A stretch of DNA of 64,000 nt, from assembly GCF_034627025.1 (NCBI RefSeq), contig NZ_CP141050.1:806001-870000 (forward strand), read 5' to 3'. The stretch is from Microvirga lotononidis (GTDB taxonomy: Bacteria; Pseudomonadota; Alphaproteobacteria; Rhizobiales; Beijerinckiaceae). The translations under genes and the position numbers were made by a program. The notes under the pieces are model-generated. The model made no database searches, was not told where the DNA came from, and was given only the letters and a program-made list of their open reading frames with translations. Shown piece by piece: positions 8,474 to 16,294 of this stretch (the stretch's first letter is position 1; every line of letters starts with the position of its first letter).

Positions 8474-9373
8474 TCAGAACCTCGCGCTGACGCCGAGCAC
8501 GGGGCCGTGCTGGAGCATGTCGAACCCGTAGCGCTGCCGACTCTCGCCCTGGACATAGTCGACATACAACACCCGGTAGCCGATCACGCCCGAGAAGGTG
8601 ATGCCCTGATAGGTGCCGAGCTCGAAGCCATAGGTGCCGATGGCCTGCCAGGAGAAATCGCTGCCGACCCCGAACCCGCCGATGTCGCCGCGCAGCCACA
8701 GCTCGTGCCCCGGCGCCACCGTATAGCGCAGCCTTGCGCCGACCATGGGATCGACCCAGTCGACGGAGCCGGAGCGGGCGAAGGCCCGGGCACCGGCCAC
8801 CTCGAGGTCGCCGATGCTAACCGCGGCCGTCACATCGAGCGAAAGATCCGCCTCCTGGTGCCAGTACCGGGCTCCGCCGAGAATGTCGAAGGCGAGCGCG
8901 CCGAAGCGGGCGACCTCGTAGGCTATCCCAACCTCCGCGATCGCCATCTCGATGTCGAGCCCAAGGGACGTACCGAGGCTTCCCGTCACGCCCGGGGCCC
9001 GGGCACGGCTCCTGACGTTGCCGCGATCGACGCCGATCTTGGTCCAGGCGACGTTGGCTAGCAGGGCGAACGGGCCGTTGCGCGCCTCGAAGTCGCCCAT
9101 CAGGCCCACGAGCGTATCGGTGTTCTCGACGATGTCGACGAAGCTGGCATCGACCTTCACGGAGCGCCCGCGCACGGTCTGGGTGCCGTTAAGCGCCGTC
9201 AGCCAGCCATAGGGCGTGAAACGGTAGGTCCACGAGGGCACGGCGGGGGCCTCAAGCACGGATGCGGGGGGAGGTGCGCTCAAGTCCGCGGCCCATGCGG
9301 TTCCCGCCGCCACGAGCGTCACGCCAACCGACGCGAGCATCGCACGTCGAAATCTAACGGCAGCAGTCTGCAT
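8474..9373 (-). CDS. Outer-membrane beta-barrel protein
   Basis: The 299-residue exported protein has a signal peptide (about 1-28, ending AGTAWAAD). Alternating aromatic and polar strands follow (YRFTPYGWLTALNG, ARYWHQEADLSL, LRYTVAPGHELWLRGDIGG), and the C-terminus ends in phenylalanine (GVSARF), typical of Bam-assembled barrels. The size suits an 8- to 10-strand barrel. The ATG at 9373 is preferred over one 33 bp upstream because it begins the signal peptide directly. A large hairpin (9402-9450) lies in its leader. It sits next to a small exported protein and the DUF1254 gene. The ligand is unknown. Confidence 0.75.
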   Translation of the reverse strand: MQTAAVRFRRAMLASVGVTLVAAGTAWAADLSAPPPASVLEAPAVPSWTYRFTPYGWLTALNGTQTVRGRSVKVDASFVDIVENTDTLVGLMGDFEARNGPFALLANVAWTKIGVDRGNVRSRARAPGVTGSLGTSLGLDIEMAIAEVGIAYEVARFGALAFDILGGARYWHQEADLSLDVTAAVSIGDLEVAGARAFARSGSVDWVDPMVGARLRYTVAPGHELWLRGDIGGFGVGSDFSWQAIGTYGFELGTYQGITFSGVIGYRVLYVDYVQGESRQRYGFDMLQHGPVLGVSARF

Positions 9374-9401
9374 GGTCGTCCTTGTAGGCCTGTGGTTTGA
9401 C

Positions 9402-9450
9402 AGCATCCTCAGGATCGCAGGTGTGGAACACCCGCGATCCTGAGGATGCT
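9402..9450 (-). promoter_or_regulatory. Long hairpin in the leader of the outer-membrane gene
   Basis: A perfect 17-bp stem (AGCATCCTCAGGATCGC at 9402-9418 with its complement at 9434-9450) continues, after one A/C mismatch, into a 5-bp stem GGTGT/ACACC around GGA. It starts 14 bp after the stop of the small exported protein and ends 28 bp before the barrel start. With no T-run it could be a terminator, a processing signal or an attenuator. Confidence 0.7.
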
Positions 9451-9464
9451 ATGATGCGGGGCCA

Positions 9465-9752
9465 TCAGAAATCGTCCGACCCGTCCTTGCACTGATAGCC
9501 GATGAAGCATTGCGGATTGTTGGAGCTTGGAACCCACGCTGGTTCAGGAAACTGGTCGACGAGACATTCCGCGCTGCTCCGGACGAAGCGGGCGTAGGTG
9601 GAGGGACTGGTGTCGAGCACCACCGCACCGTCCTTCAGCACGAGCTGGCGGTTGGCCGAGCAGGTCCGCTGCGACGTCGGCGGTCCAACCTGCGCTGCGG
9701 CTGCCGTTGCCGTCAGGGCGAGAGCAGAGATGGCGAGCAGGCGTCTCGACAT
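9465..9752 (-). CDS. Small exported protein of unknown function
   Basis: A 95-residue protein with a signal peptide (MSRRLLAISALALTATAAAA, about 1-20). The mature part of about 75 residues contains four cysteines (RTCSANRQ, AECLVDQ, PQCFIG, YQCKDG), probably forming two disulfides in the periplasm. GGAGG precedes the ATG. It lies on the same strand between the DUF1254 gene and the barrel gene, so it may be co-transcribed with one of them. I do not recognise the family. Confidence 0.65.
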   Translation of the reverse strand: MSRRLLAISALALTATAAAAQVGPPTSQRTCSANRQLVLKDGAVVLDTSPSTYARFVRSSAECLVDQFPEPAWVPSSNNPQCFIGYQCKDGSDDF

Positions 9753-9794
9753 CGGTCCCTCCTGTGGGTTTGAAGCGTGGGTCCCGTTACCCGG

Positions 9795-11240
9795 CTAGGC
9801 CCGATCGCTCACCTGCCTGACCGGCGGGATCGTCCACGTGCCGTCGATGATCGAAGGGTTGCTCTCGTTCGGCCAGTACATCCGCAGCATCAGGATGAAC
9901 TTGCCGGCCGGCGCGGGCAGCCAGTTCGATTCCTTGTCCGCTCCGGGCGAGTCCTTCTGGATGTAGAGGTCGACCGAGCCGTCCGGATTGGCCTTCAAAT
10001 CCTGGCGCGCGCTGATCGAGTAGCGGTTGATCGGGTTGGGCACGAAGAAGTAGGCGCCGTCATACATCGTCAGCGACCAGAAGCCCTCCACCGGCGGCAA
10101 CTGGCCCTTGGCGAAGCGCATCACGTACTTGTTCGCCCCGTCATAGGTCTGTCCCTCGCCATCCTTCTGGGAGGTCGGGTAGACTGCGTCCTGCGGGCGG
10201 TTGGCCCCGAGGCCGATCGCCGTGACGAGAGCCCGCATCAGGTAGTCGGTGCCGTAGATGCCGGTTTTCGTCGTGAAGCCCCAGCCGTCGATGTCGTGCA
10301 CGTCCTTGTTGATCTTGAACTGGATCATGATCCGGTCGTTGGCGATCTCCGGAATGCGCCGGGCGAAGTCGGCCCGCAGCTTGCTCGCGTCGAAGTCCTG
10401 GCCGGGCAGGAGCCCGATCTTGGCAAACTTCGCAAGCGCCGGGGCATCTGCCGCCGACGGTGGATTCGTCTTCATCAACTCCGCCAGCAGAGTGAAGTAT
10501 GCCACCGCGTCCATGCGGTTCACCTGGTCGCGCACGGCGGTCTTCATGTCGATCGAGGGGTCGACCTTGCCGGCGGGCGGCGTATACGGCTTGCCGTAGG
10601 CGCTGAGCGGCACCAGCTTGACCTGGTCCTGGAGCGCGTGCACCTCGGCGTAATCCTCCGGCGTGCCGGTGCAGTAGATGCGGCCGAGCAGCCAGACGAT
10701 ATTGGTCGGCGACTTGTATTCCTTGACGCCCGCCGGCAGCGTGCCGCTCCAGCCGGGGCCGGTGATGGCATAGGTCTGCGCCCCGGTGCCCGTAGTGCGC
10801 TTGCCGGGTACCTGGAACACCGTCGTCCAGCCGTCCAGCATCGGCATGAGGAAGTAGCGGTCCTTCATGTCCGGCAGGCTGAGAACCCATGGCTCCTTGC
10901 CCACATCGAAGAACGCGGTGGTGTAGAGCGTGTCGGCGTTGGGGGCGGTTACGTCGCGGAAGGTGGCGTCCGGATAATGCCGCAGCTTGATGACCTGGCC
11001 CATCGGCGCCCGGGTGCCCTCGGGGGCAGCCACGTTGGTGATGACCCGCCGGGTCATCTCCATGGTGACCAGCGGGTAGCCGTAGATGTAGGCGTCCGTT
11101 GCCAGCCAGAAGTCCTCAAGCCCTTCGTCGAGGCCCAGCAGCTCGCCCAGATGGGCCTCGCTGACGGTGCTCATGGTGGTGCCGGCGAGCAGGCTCAAGG
11201 CACCGATGGCCGCCTGGCGGCGGGTCAGCTTCATCGTCAT
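9795..11240 (-). CDS. DUF1254/DUF1214 domain exported protein
   Basis: The 481-residue protein carries an N-terminal DUF1254 domain (ATDAYIYGYPLVTMEMTRRV and NADTLYTTAFFDV) and a C-terminal DUF1214 domain (GFWSLTMYDGAYFFVPNPINRYSI, LYIQKDSPG, NWLPAPAGKF). The start MTMKLTRRQAAIGALSLLAG has a twin-arginine-like signal. I place it at 11240 because GGAG precedes it. The biochemical role of this widespread family is not settled. Two copies of the GTAGGTTACG-containing element lie upstream, so it is a likely member of the local regulon. Confidence 0.85.
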   Translation of the reverse strand: MTMKLTRRQAAIGALSLLAGTTMSTVSEAHLGELLGLDEGLEDFWLATDAYIYGYPLVTMEMTRRVITNVAAPEGTRAPMGQVIKLRHYPDATFRDVTAPNADTLYTTAFFDVGKEPWVLSLPDMKDRYFLMPMLDGWTTVFQVPGKRTTGTGAQTYAITGPGWSGTLPAGVKEYKSPTNIVWLLGRIYCTGTPEDYAEVHALQDQVKLVPLSAYGKPYTPPAGKVDPSIDMKTAVRDQVNRMDAVAYFTLLAELMKTNPPSAADAPALAKFAKIGLLPGQDFDASKLRADFARRIPEIANDRIMIQFKINKDVHDIDGWGFTTKTGIYGTDYLMRALVTAIGLGANRPQDAVYPTSQKDGEGQTYDGANKYVMRFAKGQLPPVEGFWSLTMYDGAYFFVPNPINRYSISARQDLKANPDGSVDLYIQKDSPGADKESNWLPAPAGKFILMLRMYWPNESNPSIIDGTWTIPPVRQVSDRA

Positions 11241-11370
11241 GACAAGTCTCCGTTGCGTGTGGGTTCTGGGAACTGCGCGACACTTACCCGGCACGGCGGA
11301 CGGTCCTGCCCCGCGGCTCCCCGCTTGGCGGGGCCCGTGGGCGAACTTCTCGGAATCGCCATGCCACTGT

Positions 11371-11426
11371 CCGGACGCTAGCAACGGCGGGGCGTTCGCG
11401 CCTGTAGCATCGTGTAGGTTACGTGG
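11371..11426 (-). promoter_or_regulatory. GTAACCTAC-type regulatory element, copy 1
   Basis: A 56-bp element containing (minus strand) CGTAACCTACACGATGCTAC, that is, two related 10-bp units head to tail. It lies 130 bp upstream of the DUF1254 start. Closely similar elements occur at 11496-11551 and 15814-15863. Confidence 0.6.
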
Positions 11427-11495
11427 AGGAGTGATGTCGGCGCTGGGGCGGAATTGGCTTCCGAGCCGGTCATGTCGTGCCCCGCCGTCACGAGG

Positions 11496-11551
11496 CCGGA
11501 CGCTGGCGACCGCGCTGCGGTGGCGCCTGTAGCGTCGTGTAGGTTACGTGG
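11496..11551 (-). promoter_or_regulatory. GTAACCTAC-type regulatory element, copy 2
   Basis: Same 56-bp layout as copy 1, about 125 bp away in the same orientation, beginning CCGGACGCTGGCGACCGCG and containing GTAGGTTACG at 11539-11548 (plus strand). It lies just beyond the stop of the TPR regulator gene, which suggests that a promoter segment was tandemly duplicated. Confidence 0.6.
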
Positions 11552-11560
11552 TGGTGAGGG

Positions 11561-13396
11561 TCAGTGCGGGGATGCCGATGCCTCGAGGGCCGTTTCCGCA
11601 GCCGTACGGGCGGGCACGGGGAAGCCGGCCTTGCGCGCTCCCTCGGCGAAGTGGGCTGCGTCCTGCGGCTGGTAGTTCCGCTTGGCCATCTCGTCGTCCC
11701 AGTGCTCGAAGATGGTCGGACGCATGCGCAGGAACGTGTCGCGCGCCTCGGCGGCTTGCGACGCCTTGCCGAGCTGGGCGTAGATGACGGCGGCGACGAA
11801 ATGGTAGAGCGGGAACTTCTCCAGCGCCGCTTGCCGGATCAGGGTCTCGGCACGCTCGTAGTCATGCCGCATGTAAGCGTAGACCGCGAGGACCCCGCTG
11901 TAGTAGCCGGAATGGCCCGGGTTGCGGGCAAGCGCCTGCTCGATCAGCTCGGCGCCGCGCTGCCAGGCGCCTGCCTGGCCGAGACAGGTCCCGAACTCGC
12001 CGAGCAGCTCGGTGTCGTTCGGGTTCAGCACCACCGCCCGCTCGCCGACCTCCAGCGCCTCGGCAGGCTGCCGGGCGAAGAACAGGGCCATCATCAGGGA
12101 TTGCAGTGCCCGCACGTTCTCCGGATCGAGGCGGATCGCGCGGCGCGCGGCTTCGAGCGAACGCTGGATTGGGGCGCCTGCCTCGGCCCTCGCGTTGAAC
12201 CCGAAGCGGTCCTCGTCGAGATACAGGACGGACAGCATCGCCCAAGCGGTCGCATAATCCGGATGGGCCGCAACCGCCCGCTCGAGGCACGCCCGGATCG
12301 CGGCATGGCTCTCTTCCGTCAAGGCGGCCCGGTAATCGTAGAACCGGAGCGTGCATCCGTAGGCCGCCAGGTCGTCGGGTGGACTAGCGCCCGTCCGGGT
12401 CTGGTCGGCTCGCTGGATGATGCCGTAGGGCTGCGCCACGGCGGTAGCCACCTTACGCGCGACATCGTCCTGGATCGTGAAGAGATCCCGGGCCTGCGAG
12501 TCCTCACTGTAGCTCTGCGACCACAGCACGGCGCCGGTCTGTGCATCGAGGAGCCGGCCGGTGATGCGCAGGCGGTGCGCCGCGGTCCGGACACTGCCCT
12601 CGAGCACGTAGCGGACGCCCAGGTCACGGCGGATGCGGGCAATATCGGTTCCCGGTGCGATGGCGCGTGCCGTCTCCCGTCCGAGGACGGTGATTTCCTT
12701 GAAGCGGGCGAACTGGCTCAGGATCTCCTCGGTCAGGCCGTCCGCATAGGTTTTCGCCGACGGTTCGCCCAGGGCCTCGAACGGCATCACGAGGAGGGTC
12801 GGCCCGCCGTGAGCCAAGTGGGTCGGAGCCGGGGGTATGCCGGAAGCATCATCGCGCCACGGCCTCCACAGGAGGAGCCCACCAAGGAGGGCAAGGACGG
12901 CAACCGTCATAGGAATTGCGACGGGCCAGGGTGTACGGCGCCGTGGTGGCGGCGCATCGGCCGGAGGTGCGGGCGCTACGGTGACAGGGACAGGATCGGC
13001 CTCCTCGGCGGGCAGCGCACGCCAAGCGAAGTGGGGGACGTACCCTCCCTTGGGGATGGTGATGACCACCGGATCCGACAGGCCATCGGAAAGATAGTAG
13101 CGCTCGAGCGCCCGGCGCAGCCGTCCGGCCTCGATGCGCACGACCGGGTCGCCCTGGGCATCGAAATCCGCGTTACGCTCAAACACCTCGGTGCCGATGG
13201 CGTAGGCCTTGATGCGCTCGGCGCGCCCGGCGAGCGTCTCCTCGACGACGTAGCGCAGGAACCGGCGCGCCCGCGCTGTCGCGTCGAGGTCAGGGCTAGC
13301 GAGGAGGGTTTCGAGCTGGACACGCACGTCATCCGCCGCAGGCGACGACTGCGCCTGCGGCGAGGCACCAACAGTGCCGTCGCTTGCATCGAGCAT
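11561..13396 (-). CDS. TPR/TolB-like membrane regulator (CadC-type architecture)
   Basis: The 611-residue protein has three parts. Residues about 15-130 form a conserved winged-helix-like region (RARRFLRYVVEETLAG, RRALERYYL, ITIPKGGYVPHFAW). One transmembrane helix follows at about 155-180 (VAIPMTVAVLALLGGLLLW). A periplasmic-type region comes next, with a TolB-N-like domain (LLVMPFEALGE, LTEEILSQFARF, YVLEGSVR) and several TPR repeats to the end. Proteins of this layout are often labelled adenylate cyclase, but no cyclase domain is present. It probably senses something and controls transcription. Tandem CGTAACCTAC/CGTAACATAC boxes lie 42 bp upstream. The ATG at 13396 starts the conserved part; longer frames look non-coding. 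Confidence 0.8.
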   Translation of the reverse strand: MLDASDGTVGASPQAQSSPAADDVRVQLETLLASPDLDATARARRFLRYVVEETLAGRAERIKAYAIGTEVFERNADFDAQGDPVVRIEAGRLRRALERYYLSDGLSDPVVITIPKGGYVPHFAWRALPAEEADPVPVTVAPAPPADAPPPRRRTPWPVAIPMTVAVLALLGGLLLWRPWRDDASGIPPAPTHLAHGGPTLLVMPFEALGEPSAKTYADGLTEEILSQFARFKEITVLGRETARAIAPGTDIARIRRDLGVRYVLEGSVRTAAHRLRITGRLLDAQTGAVLWSQSYSEDSQARDLFTIQDDVARKVATAVAQPYGIIQRADQTRTGASPPDDLAAYGCTLRFYDYRAALTEESHAAIRACLERAVAAHPDYATAWAMLSVLYLDEDRFGFNARAEAGAPIQRSLEAARRAIRLDPENVRALQSLMMALFFARQPAEALEVGERAVVLNPNDTELLGEFGTCLGQAGAWQRGAELIEQALARNPGHSGYYSGVLAVYAYMRHDYERAETLIRQAALEKFPLYHFVAAVIYAQLGKASQAAEARDTFLRMRPTIFEHWDDEMAKRNYQPQDAAHFAEGARKAGFPVPARTAAETALEASASPH

Positions 13397-13437
13397 GGAT
13401 CGGTCCGTTGTCCGCGGGCGCACGAGACGCCTCTTCC

Positions 13438-13457
13438 CGTAACCTACCGTAACATAC
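13438..13457. promoter_or_regulatory. Tandem 10-bp boxes in the divergent regulator promoter
   Basis: CGTAACCTAC is followed directly by CGTAACATAC, a head-to-tail repeat with one mismatch. It lies between the divergent TPR regulator (start 13396) and the 80-residue protein gene (start 13542), well placed to control both. The same box appears in the elements at 11371, 11496 and 15814. Confidence 0.65.
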
Positions 13458-13541
13458 TCCCCGTGCGTGCGGTATGGGGCGATGCTGGCAGGTGTGGGAC
13501 GGCGCATCCGCGCCGTCCGAGCCCTGCAACGGGGTTACGCC

Positions 13542-13784
13542 ATGCACCCTGCCGTCCAGGCCGCCATCGCCCGCTTTCCGGACCGGGGCCATGCCATCGA
13601 GGAATTATCCCGGATCGACGACAGCTTCATGTCTCTCTGCGAGGATTTCGCCGCGGCGCAGGCAGCCCTCGTGCACTGGGAGCGCTCGGGCTCTCCGGTG
13701 CAGACGGCACGCTGCGCCGAGTACAGGGAGCTGGTGCGGGATCTCGCGGCCGAGATCGCGGCCGAGTTGGATCGCAACACGTAG
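13542..13784 (+). CDS. Small conserved protein, paralogue of the 16034 gene
   Basis: An 80-residue, mostly helical cytoplasmic protein (HPAVQAAIARFPDRGHAIEE, SLCEDFAAAQAALVHWERS, RCAEYRELVRDLAAEIAAEL). It is about two-thirds identical to the 86-residue product of 16034-16294. Both genes share the leader ACGGGGTT just before the start. I do not recognise the family. Each copy sits beside a signalling gene, this one divergent from the TPR regulator and the other coupled to the cyclase, so an accessory role in signalling is possible. The start at MHPAVQ is supported by that paralogy. Confidence 0.7.
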   Translation: MHPAVQAAIARFPDRGHAIEELSRIDDSFMSLCEDFAAAQAALVHWERSGSPVQTARCAEYRELVRDLAAEIAAELDRNT

Positions 13785-13878
13785 ACGGCCTTGCCCTGGA
13801 CAGGACGATAGCAGCCAAGAACCTGACCGGGACCGGTACTCCTGTGATTGGCCTGGGGCTGCCTTGGTGGGGGTAAGG

Positions 13879-14976
13879 TCAAGCCGAGCGCCCATCGGTT
13901 GCGACGCTGCGGGACCGCCACGCGGTCGGTGTCCGGCCCGACCAGCGCCGGAAGGCGCGGGTGAAGGCGCTGGCTTCCGAGTACCCCAGTGCTGCCGCGA
14001 TCTCGCCGAGCGGCACTTCGGTATCCTCGAGCAACTGCCGGGCGATCTCGAACCGCAGCTCGTTCGCGATTGCCCGGTAGCCCATGCCGCTGCCCTTCAG
14101 GCGGCGGCTCAGGGTGCGGCGGTGCATCGACAGCAGATGGGCGATGTCCTCCGCCGAACAGCGGGTGCTGGTCAGGCGCATGCGCAGCAGCCGCCGGATG
14201 TCGTCCGAGAAATCGGTCCCCGCGTCGGCCCTCAACTGTCGCAGGCGGTCTTCCAGCATCATCCGCAGCAGAGGATCGGCACCCGCCACCCTGCGCTTCA
14301 GATCTTTTGACGGGAAGACGAGGGTGGCATTCTCCTGGTTGAACCGGACCGGAGCCTGGAAATGACGTCGGTAAGGTTCCGGATCAACCGGCGTCACGCG
14401 GGGCACGAGTACCTCGGCAGGATGCCAGTCAGCGCCGCATAAGGCCCGTAGCACGTTCCCCGTAACAGCCAGGGCCGCATCGGTGACCTGCTCCGCACTC
14501 TCCATCTGCGGCTGATAGACGGCATAGGTGAGCAAGGCCATGCCGTCGCTGACCGTCAGCGAGGCACCCACGGCGCGATTCTGGACGCTCAGGTTGGAGA
14601 CGAACCCTTCCAAGGCGGCGCCGACGGTGTCCGAGTGCTGCATCAGACGCCCGACCAGATCCATGGAAAGGATCGTGGCACGCTGGCCGACCAGCAGCCC
14701 GAAATGCGAGCAGCGCGTGCGCGCCACGCACAGGCTGTATAGACGGGCCAGAGTGGCGAACGGAACAACCGTTGTGCTATTCTCGAAGAGTGCGGGATCG
14801 AGCCCCACCCTGTGGATGAACGGGTCAGGGTCGAGCCCGAACTCACGCAGGGTTGGGACGATCTCTTTCGAGACCCCCAGGTGGATGTAACCGGGCTGCA
14901 ACGCCGAGCTGGCTCCTGATCGGAATAGAGTACGCAGTACGACGGCACTCGCAGACGGGAGCATGATGTCGTTCAT
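13879..14976 (-). CDS. AraC-family transcriptional regulator (Arabinose_bd type)
   Basis: The 365-residue protein has an N-terminal effector-binding domain of the Arabinose_bd (PF12625-like) kind. The C-terminal AraC double helix-turn-helix reads CSAEDIAHLLSMHRRTLSRRL, then EVPLGEIAAALGYSEASAFTRAF. The start at 14976 (MNDIMLP) follows GAGGGG; longer frames upstream are antisense to the next gene. Regulators of this subtype often control lipid, fatty-acid or quorum-related genes. It lies between the 80-residue gene and the exported-protein gene, so its target is probably in this cluster. Confidence 0.85.
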   Translation of the reverse strand: MNDIMLPSASAVVLRTLFRSGASSALQPGYIHLGVSKEIVPTLREFGLDPDPFIHRVGLDPALFENSTTVVPFATLARLYSLCVARTRCSHFGLLVGQRATILSMDLVGRLMQHSDTVGAALEGFVSNLSVQNRAVGASLTVSDGMALLTYAVYQPQMESAEQVTDAALAVTGNVLRALCGADWHPAEVLVPRVTPVDPEPYRRHFQAPVRFNQENATLVFPSKDLKRRVAGADPLLRMMLEDRLRQLRADAGTDFSDDIRRLLRMRLTSTRCSAEDIAHLLSMHRRTLSRRLKGSGMGYRAIANELRFEIARQLLEDTEVPLGEIAAALGYSEASAFTRAFRRWSGRTPTAWRSRSVATDGRSA

Positions 14977-15088
14977 TACGATCACCCCTCGCGGGCCTTC
15001 GAGTGAGATTGTACGGTTCACAAGAACGGCGCAGCCAAATGCCTGGACTTCGGATACGGGCGGAAGATGAACCCGGACCGGGTTTTTC

Positions 15089-15115
15089 GGCGTCGGCCGC
15101 ACAGGGGCCGACGCC
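15089..15115 (-). terminator. Inverted repeat after the exported-protein gene
   Basis: The 10-bp arms GGCGTCGGCC and GGCCGACGCC flank a 7-nt loop, a few bases beyond the stop of the gene at 15125-15775. No T-run follows in the direction of transcription, so this is only a possible terminator. Confidence 0.45.
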
Positions 15116-15124
15116 TTACGGCCT

Positions 15125-15775
15125 CTAGTAGGGGCGGTACGGGTAGGGCGCGTAGGGGTAGGGAGGCGCGTACGGATGGTAGTAGCCGTAGGCCCCGGCC
15201 GTGGCAGCGGCGGCCCCGGCGTAGAACGCACCCCGATACGCGGTGCGGCGCGCCATGCCGGCGAACGACAGCGGCGTGAACGGCAGGCCGATGATGTCAA
15301 TGAACACCGAGGCGGGTCCATCGGCATTGCCGAGGTCGCCCTCCAGCACTGCGACGTCGAAGGTGAGCTGGCTGCCTTCCATCTTCGGGTTCTTCAGGGT
15401 GACGACCGCGTCCTTCACCGTGGTCCCGGCCTTCTCGAACACCGACACGGTCGCGTTCGGCGGGTCCTTGGCGAAGCTGTCGGAACCGACGGCCCACTCC
15501 TCGAGGAGATGCGCCGTTAGGGCATGACCGGCCGCGCGCACGGGACGGTCGGCGAAGATGATGGAGTTGGGAGCGATGCCCGTGAGAACGAGCTTGTTCC
15601 CCTCGAGCCTCGCTCCTGCGGAATTCATGACGATCAGGGCCGGCTCGACCTCTGGCTTCACCTTGCCAATCTGCTTCTGACCCGGCTGCCGGATGGCGTC
15701 CTGGGCCTGCGCGCCGGCGCAAAGGAAGGTCAGAACGGCAGCCAACTGAATCGCCTTCGATGATGCTCTCTTCAT
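15125..15775 (-). CDS. Exported protein with Tyr/Pro-rich tail, unknown function
   Basis: The 216-residue protein has a signal peptide (MKRASSKAIQLAAVLTFLCAGAQAQ, cleaved after about residue 25). A globular region follows with a repeated beta pattern (NKLVLTGIAPNSIIFADRPVR, then TVSVFEKAGTTVKDAVVTLK). A hydrophobic Ala-rich stretch (about 175-195) leads to a C-terminal tail rich in Tyr and Pro (YAPYPYRPY). GGAGGG precedes the ATG, and the GTAACCTAC element lies 39 bp further upstream. The central part resembles rhizobial exported proteins of unknown role. It was probably exported together with other members of this regulon. Confidence 0.75.
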   Translation of the reverse strand: MKRASSKAIQLAAVLTFLCAGAQAQDAIRQPGQKQIGKVKPEVEPALIVMNSAGARLEGNKLVLTGIAPNSIIFADRPVRAAGHALTAHLLEEWAVGSDSFAKDPPNATVSVFEKAGTTVKDAVVTLKNPKMEGSQLTFDVAVLEGDLGNADGPASVFIDIIGLPFTPLSFAGMARRTAYRGAFYAGAAAATAGAYGYYHPYAPPYPYAPYPYRPY

Positions 15776-15813
15776 GGTGGTCCCTCCGTGACAACGGGGC
15801 GTGTCCGGGAGTG

Positions 15814-15863
15814 ACGTTAGCAAGCGAGGGCGCTGGCACGCCTGTAGCATCGTGTAGGTTACG
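15814..15863 (-). promoter_or_regulatory. GTAACCTAC-type regulatory element, copy 3
   Basis: It contains the same 25-bp core as copy 1 (CGCCTGTAGCATCGTGTAGG and onwards) and a similar upstream half with TTAGCAA. It lies 39 bp before the exported-protein start at 15775. Confidence 0.6.
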
Positions 15864-15933
15864 GAGTGGCGATCGCAGCAAGCACCGGAATCAATGGCAT
15901 CCGGACGATGTCCCCGCAGGGCTGACCCGCCCG

Positions 15934-15950
15934 CACCTACAGTAAGTTAC
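15934..15950. promoter_or_regulatory. Related box upstream of the cyclase operon
   Basis: CACCTACAGTAAGTTAC contains GTAAGTTAC, whose complement GTAACTTAC differs by one base from GTAACCTAC. It lies about 85 bp before the 16034 gene. It is weaker than the other copies. Confidence 0.35.
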
Positions 15951-16033
15951 TTCCGTTCCGGCTCCCCCCCATCGATGATGACCGTTGCCGGGCGGGGCAC
16001 CTGCGCTTCCGAACCCAGCCACGGGGTTGCTCC

Positions 16034-16294
16034 ATGCATCACGCCGTCCAGGCCGCCATCGCCCACCTCCCGGACCGGGGGCATGCCATCGAGGAATTGG
16101 CAAAGGCCGACGAAGGCTTCCTGTCGCTGTGCGAGGATCTCGCCGAGGCGCAGGCGGCCCTCATGCGCTGGGAGCGCTCGGATGCTCCGGTGGGGACGGC
16201 GCGCTGCTCCGAGTACCGGGAACTGGTGAGGGATCTCGTCGCCGAACTCGAGACGACGCTCGACCGGAACGCCAACGGCCAGGAGTCTCCATGA
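16034..16294 (+). CDS. Small conserved protein, paralogue of the 13542 gene
   Basis: An 86-residue helical protein (HHAVQAAIAHLPDRGHAIEE, SLCEDLAEAQAALMRWERS). Its stop overlaps the start of the cyclase gene in ATGA, so translation of the two is very probably coupled. That arrangement suggests that it acts with, or adjusts the amount of, the cyclase. No catalytic motif or membrane segment is seen. The family is unknown to me. Confidence 0.75.
   Translation: MHHAVQAAIAHLPDRGHAIEELAKADEGFLSLCEDLAEAQAALMRWERSDAPVGTARCSEYRELVRDLVAELETTLDRNANGQESP

Noticed and set aside
9777..11381. 534-codon plus-strand frame opposite the DUF1254 gene
   Set aside because: Antisense shadow of a well-recognised gene.
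11564..13876. 770-codon open frame on the plus strand opposite the TPR regulator
   Set aside because: It is antisense to a clear multi-domain gene, Arg/Gly-rich and without family resemblance; long antisense frames are expected at this GC content.
13879..15327. 482-codon version of the AraC regulator with a longer N-terminus
   Set aside because: The extra residues are Pro/Arg/Thr-rich shadow of the neighbouring exported-protein gene; GAGGGG before the ATG at 14976 marks the better start.
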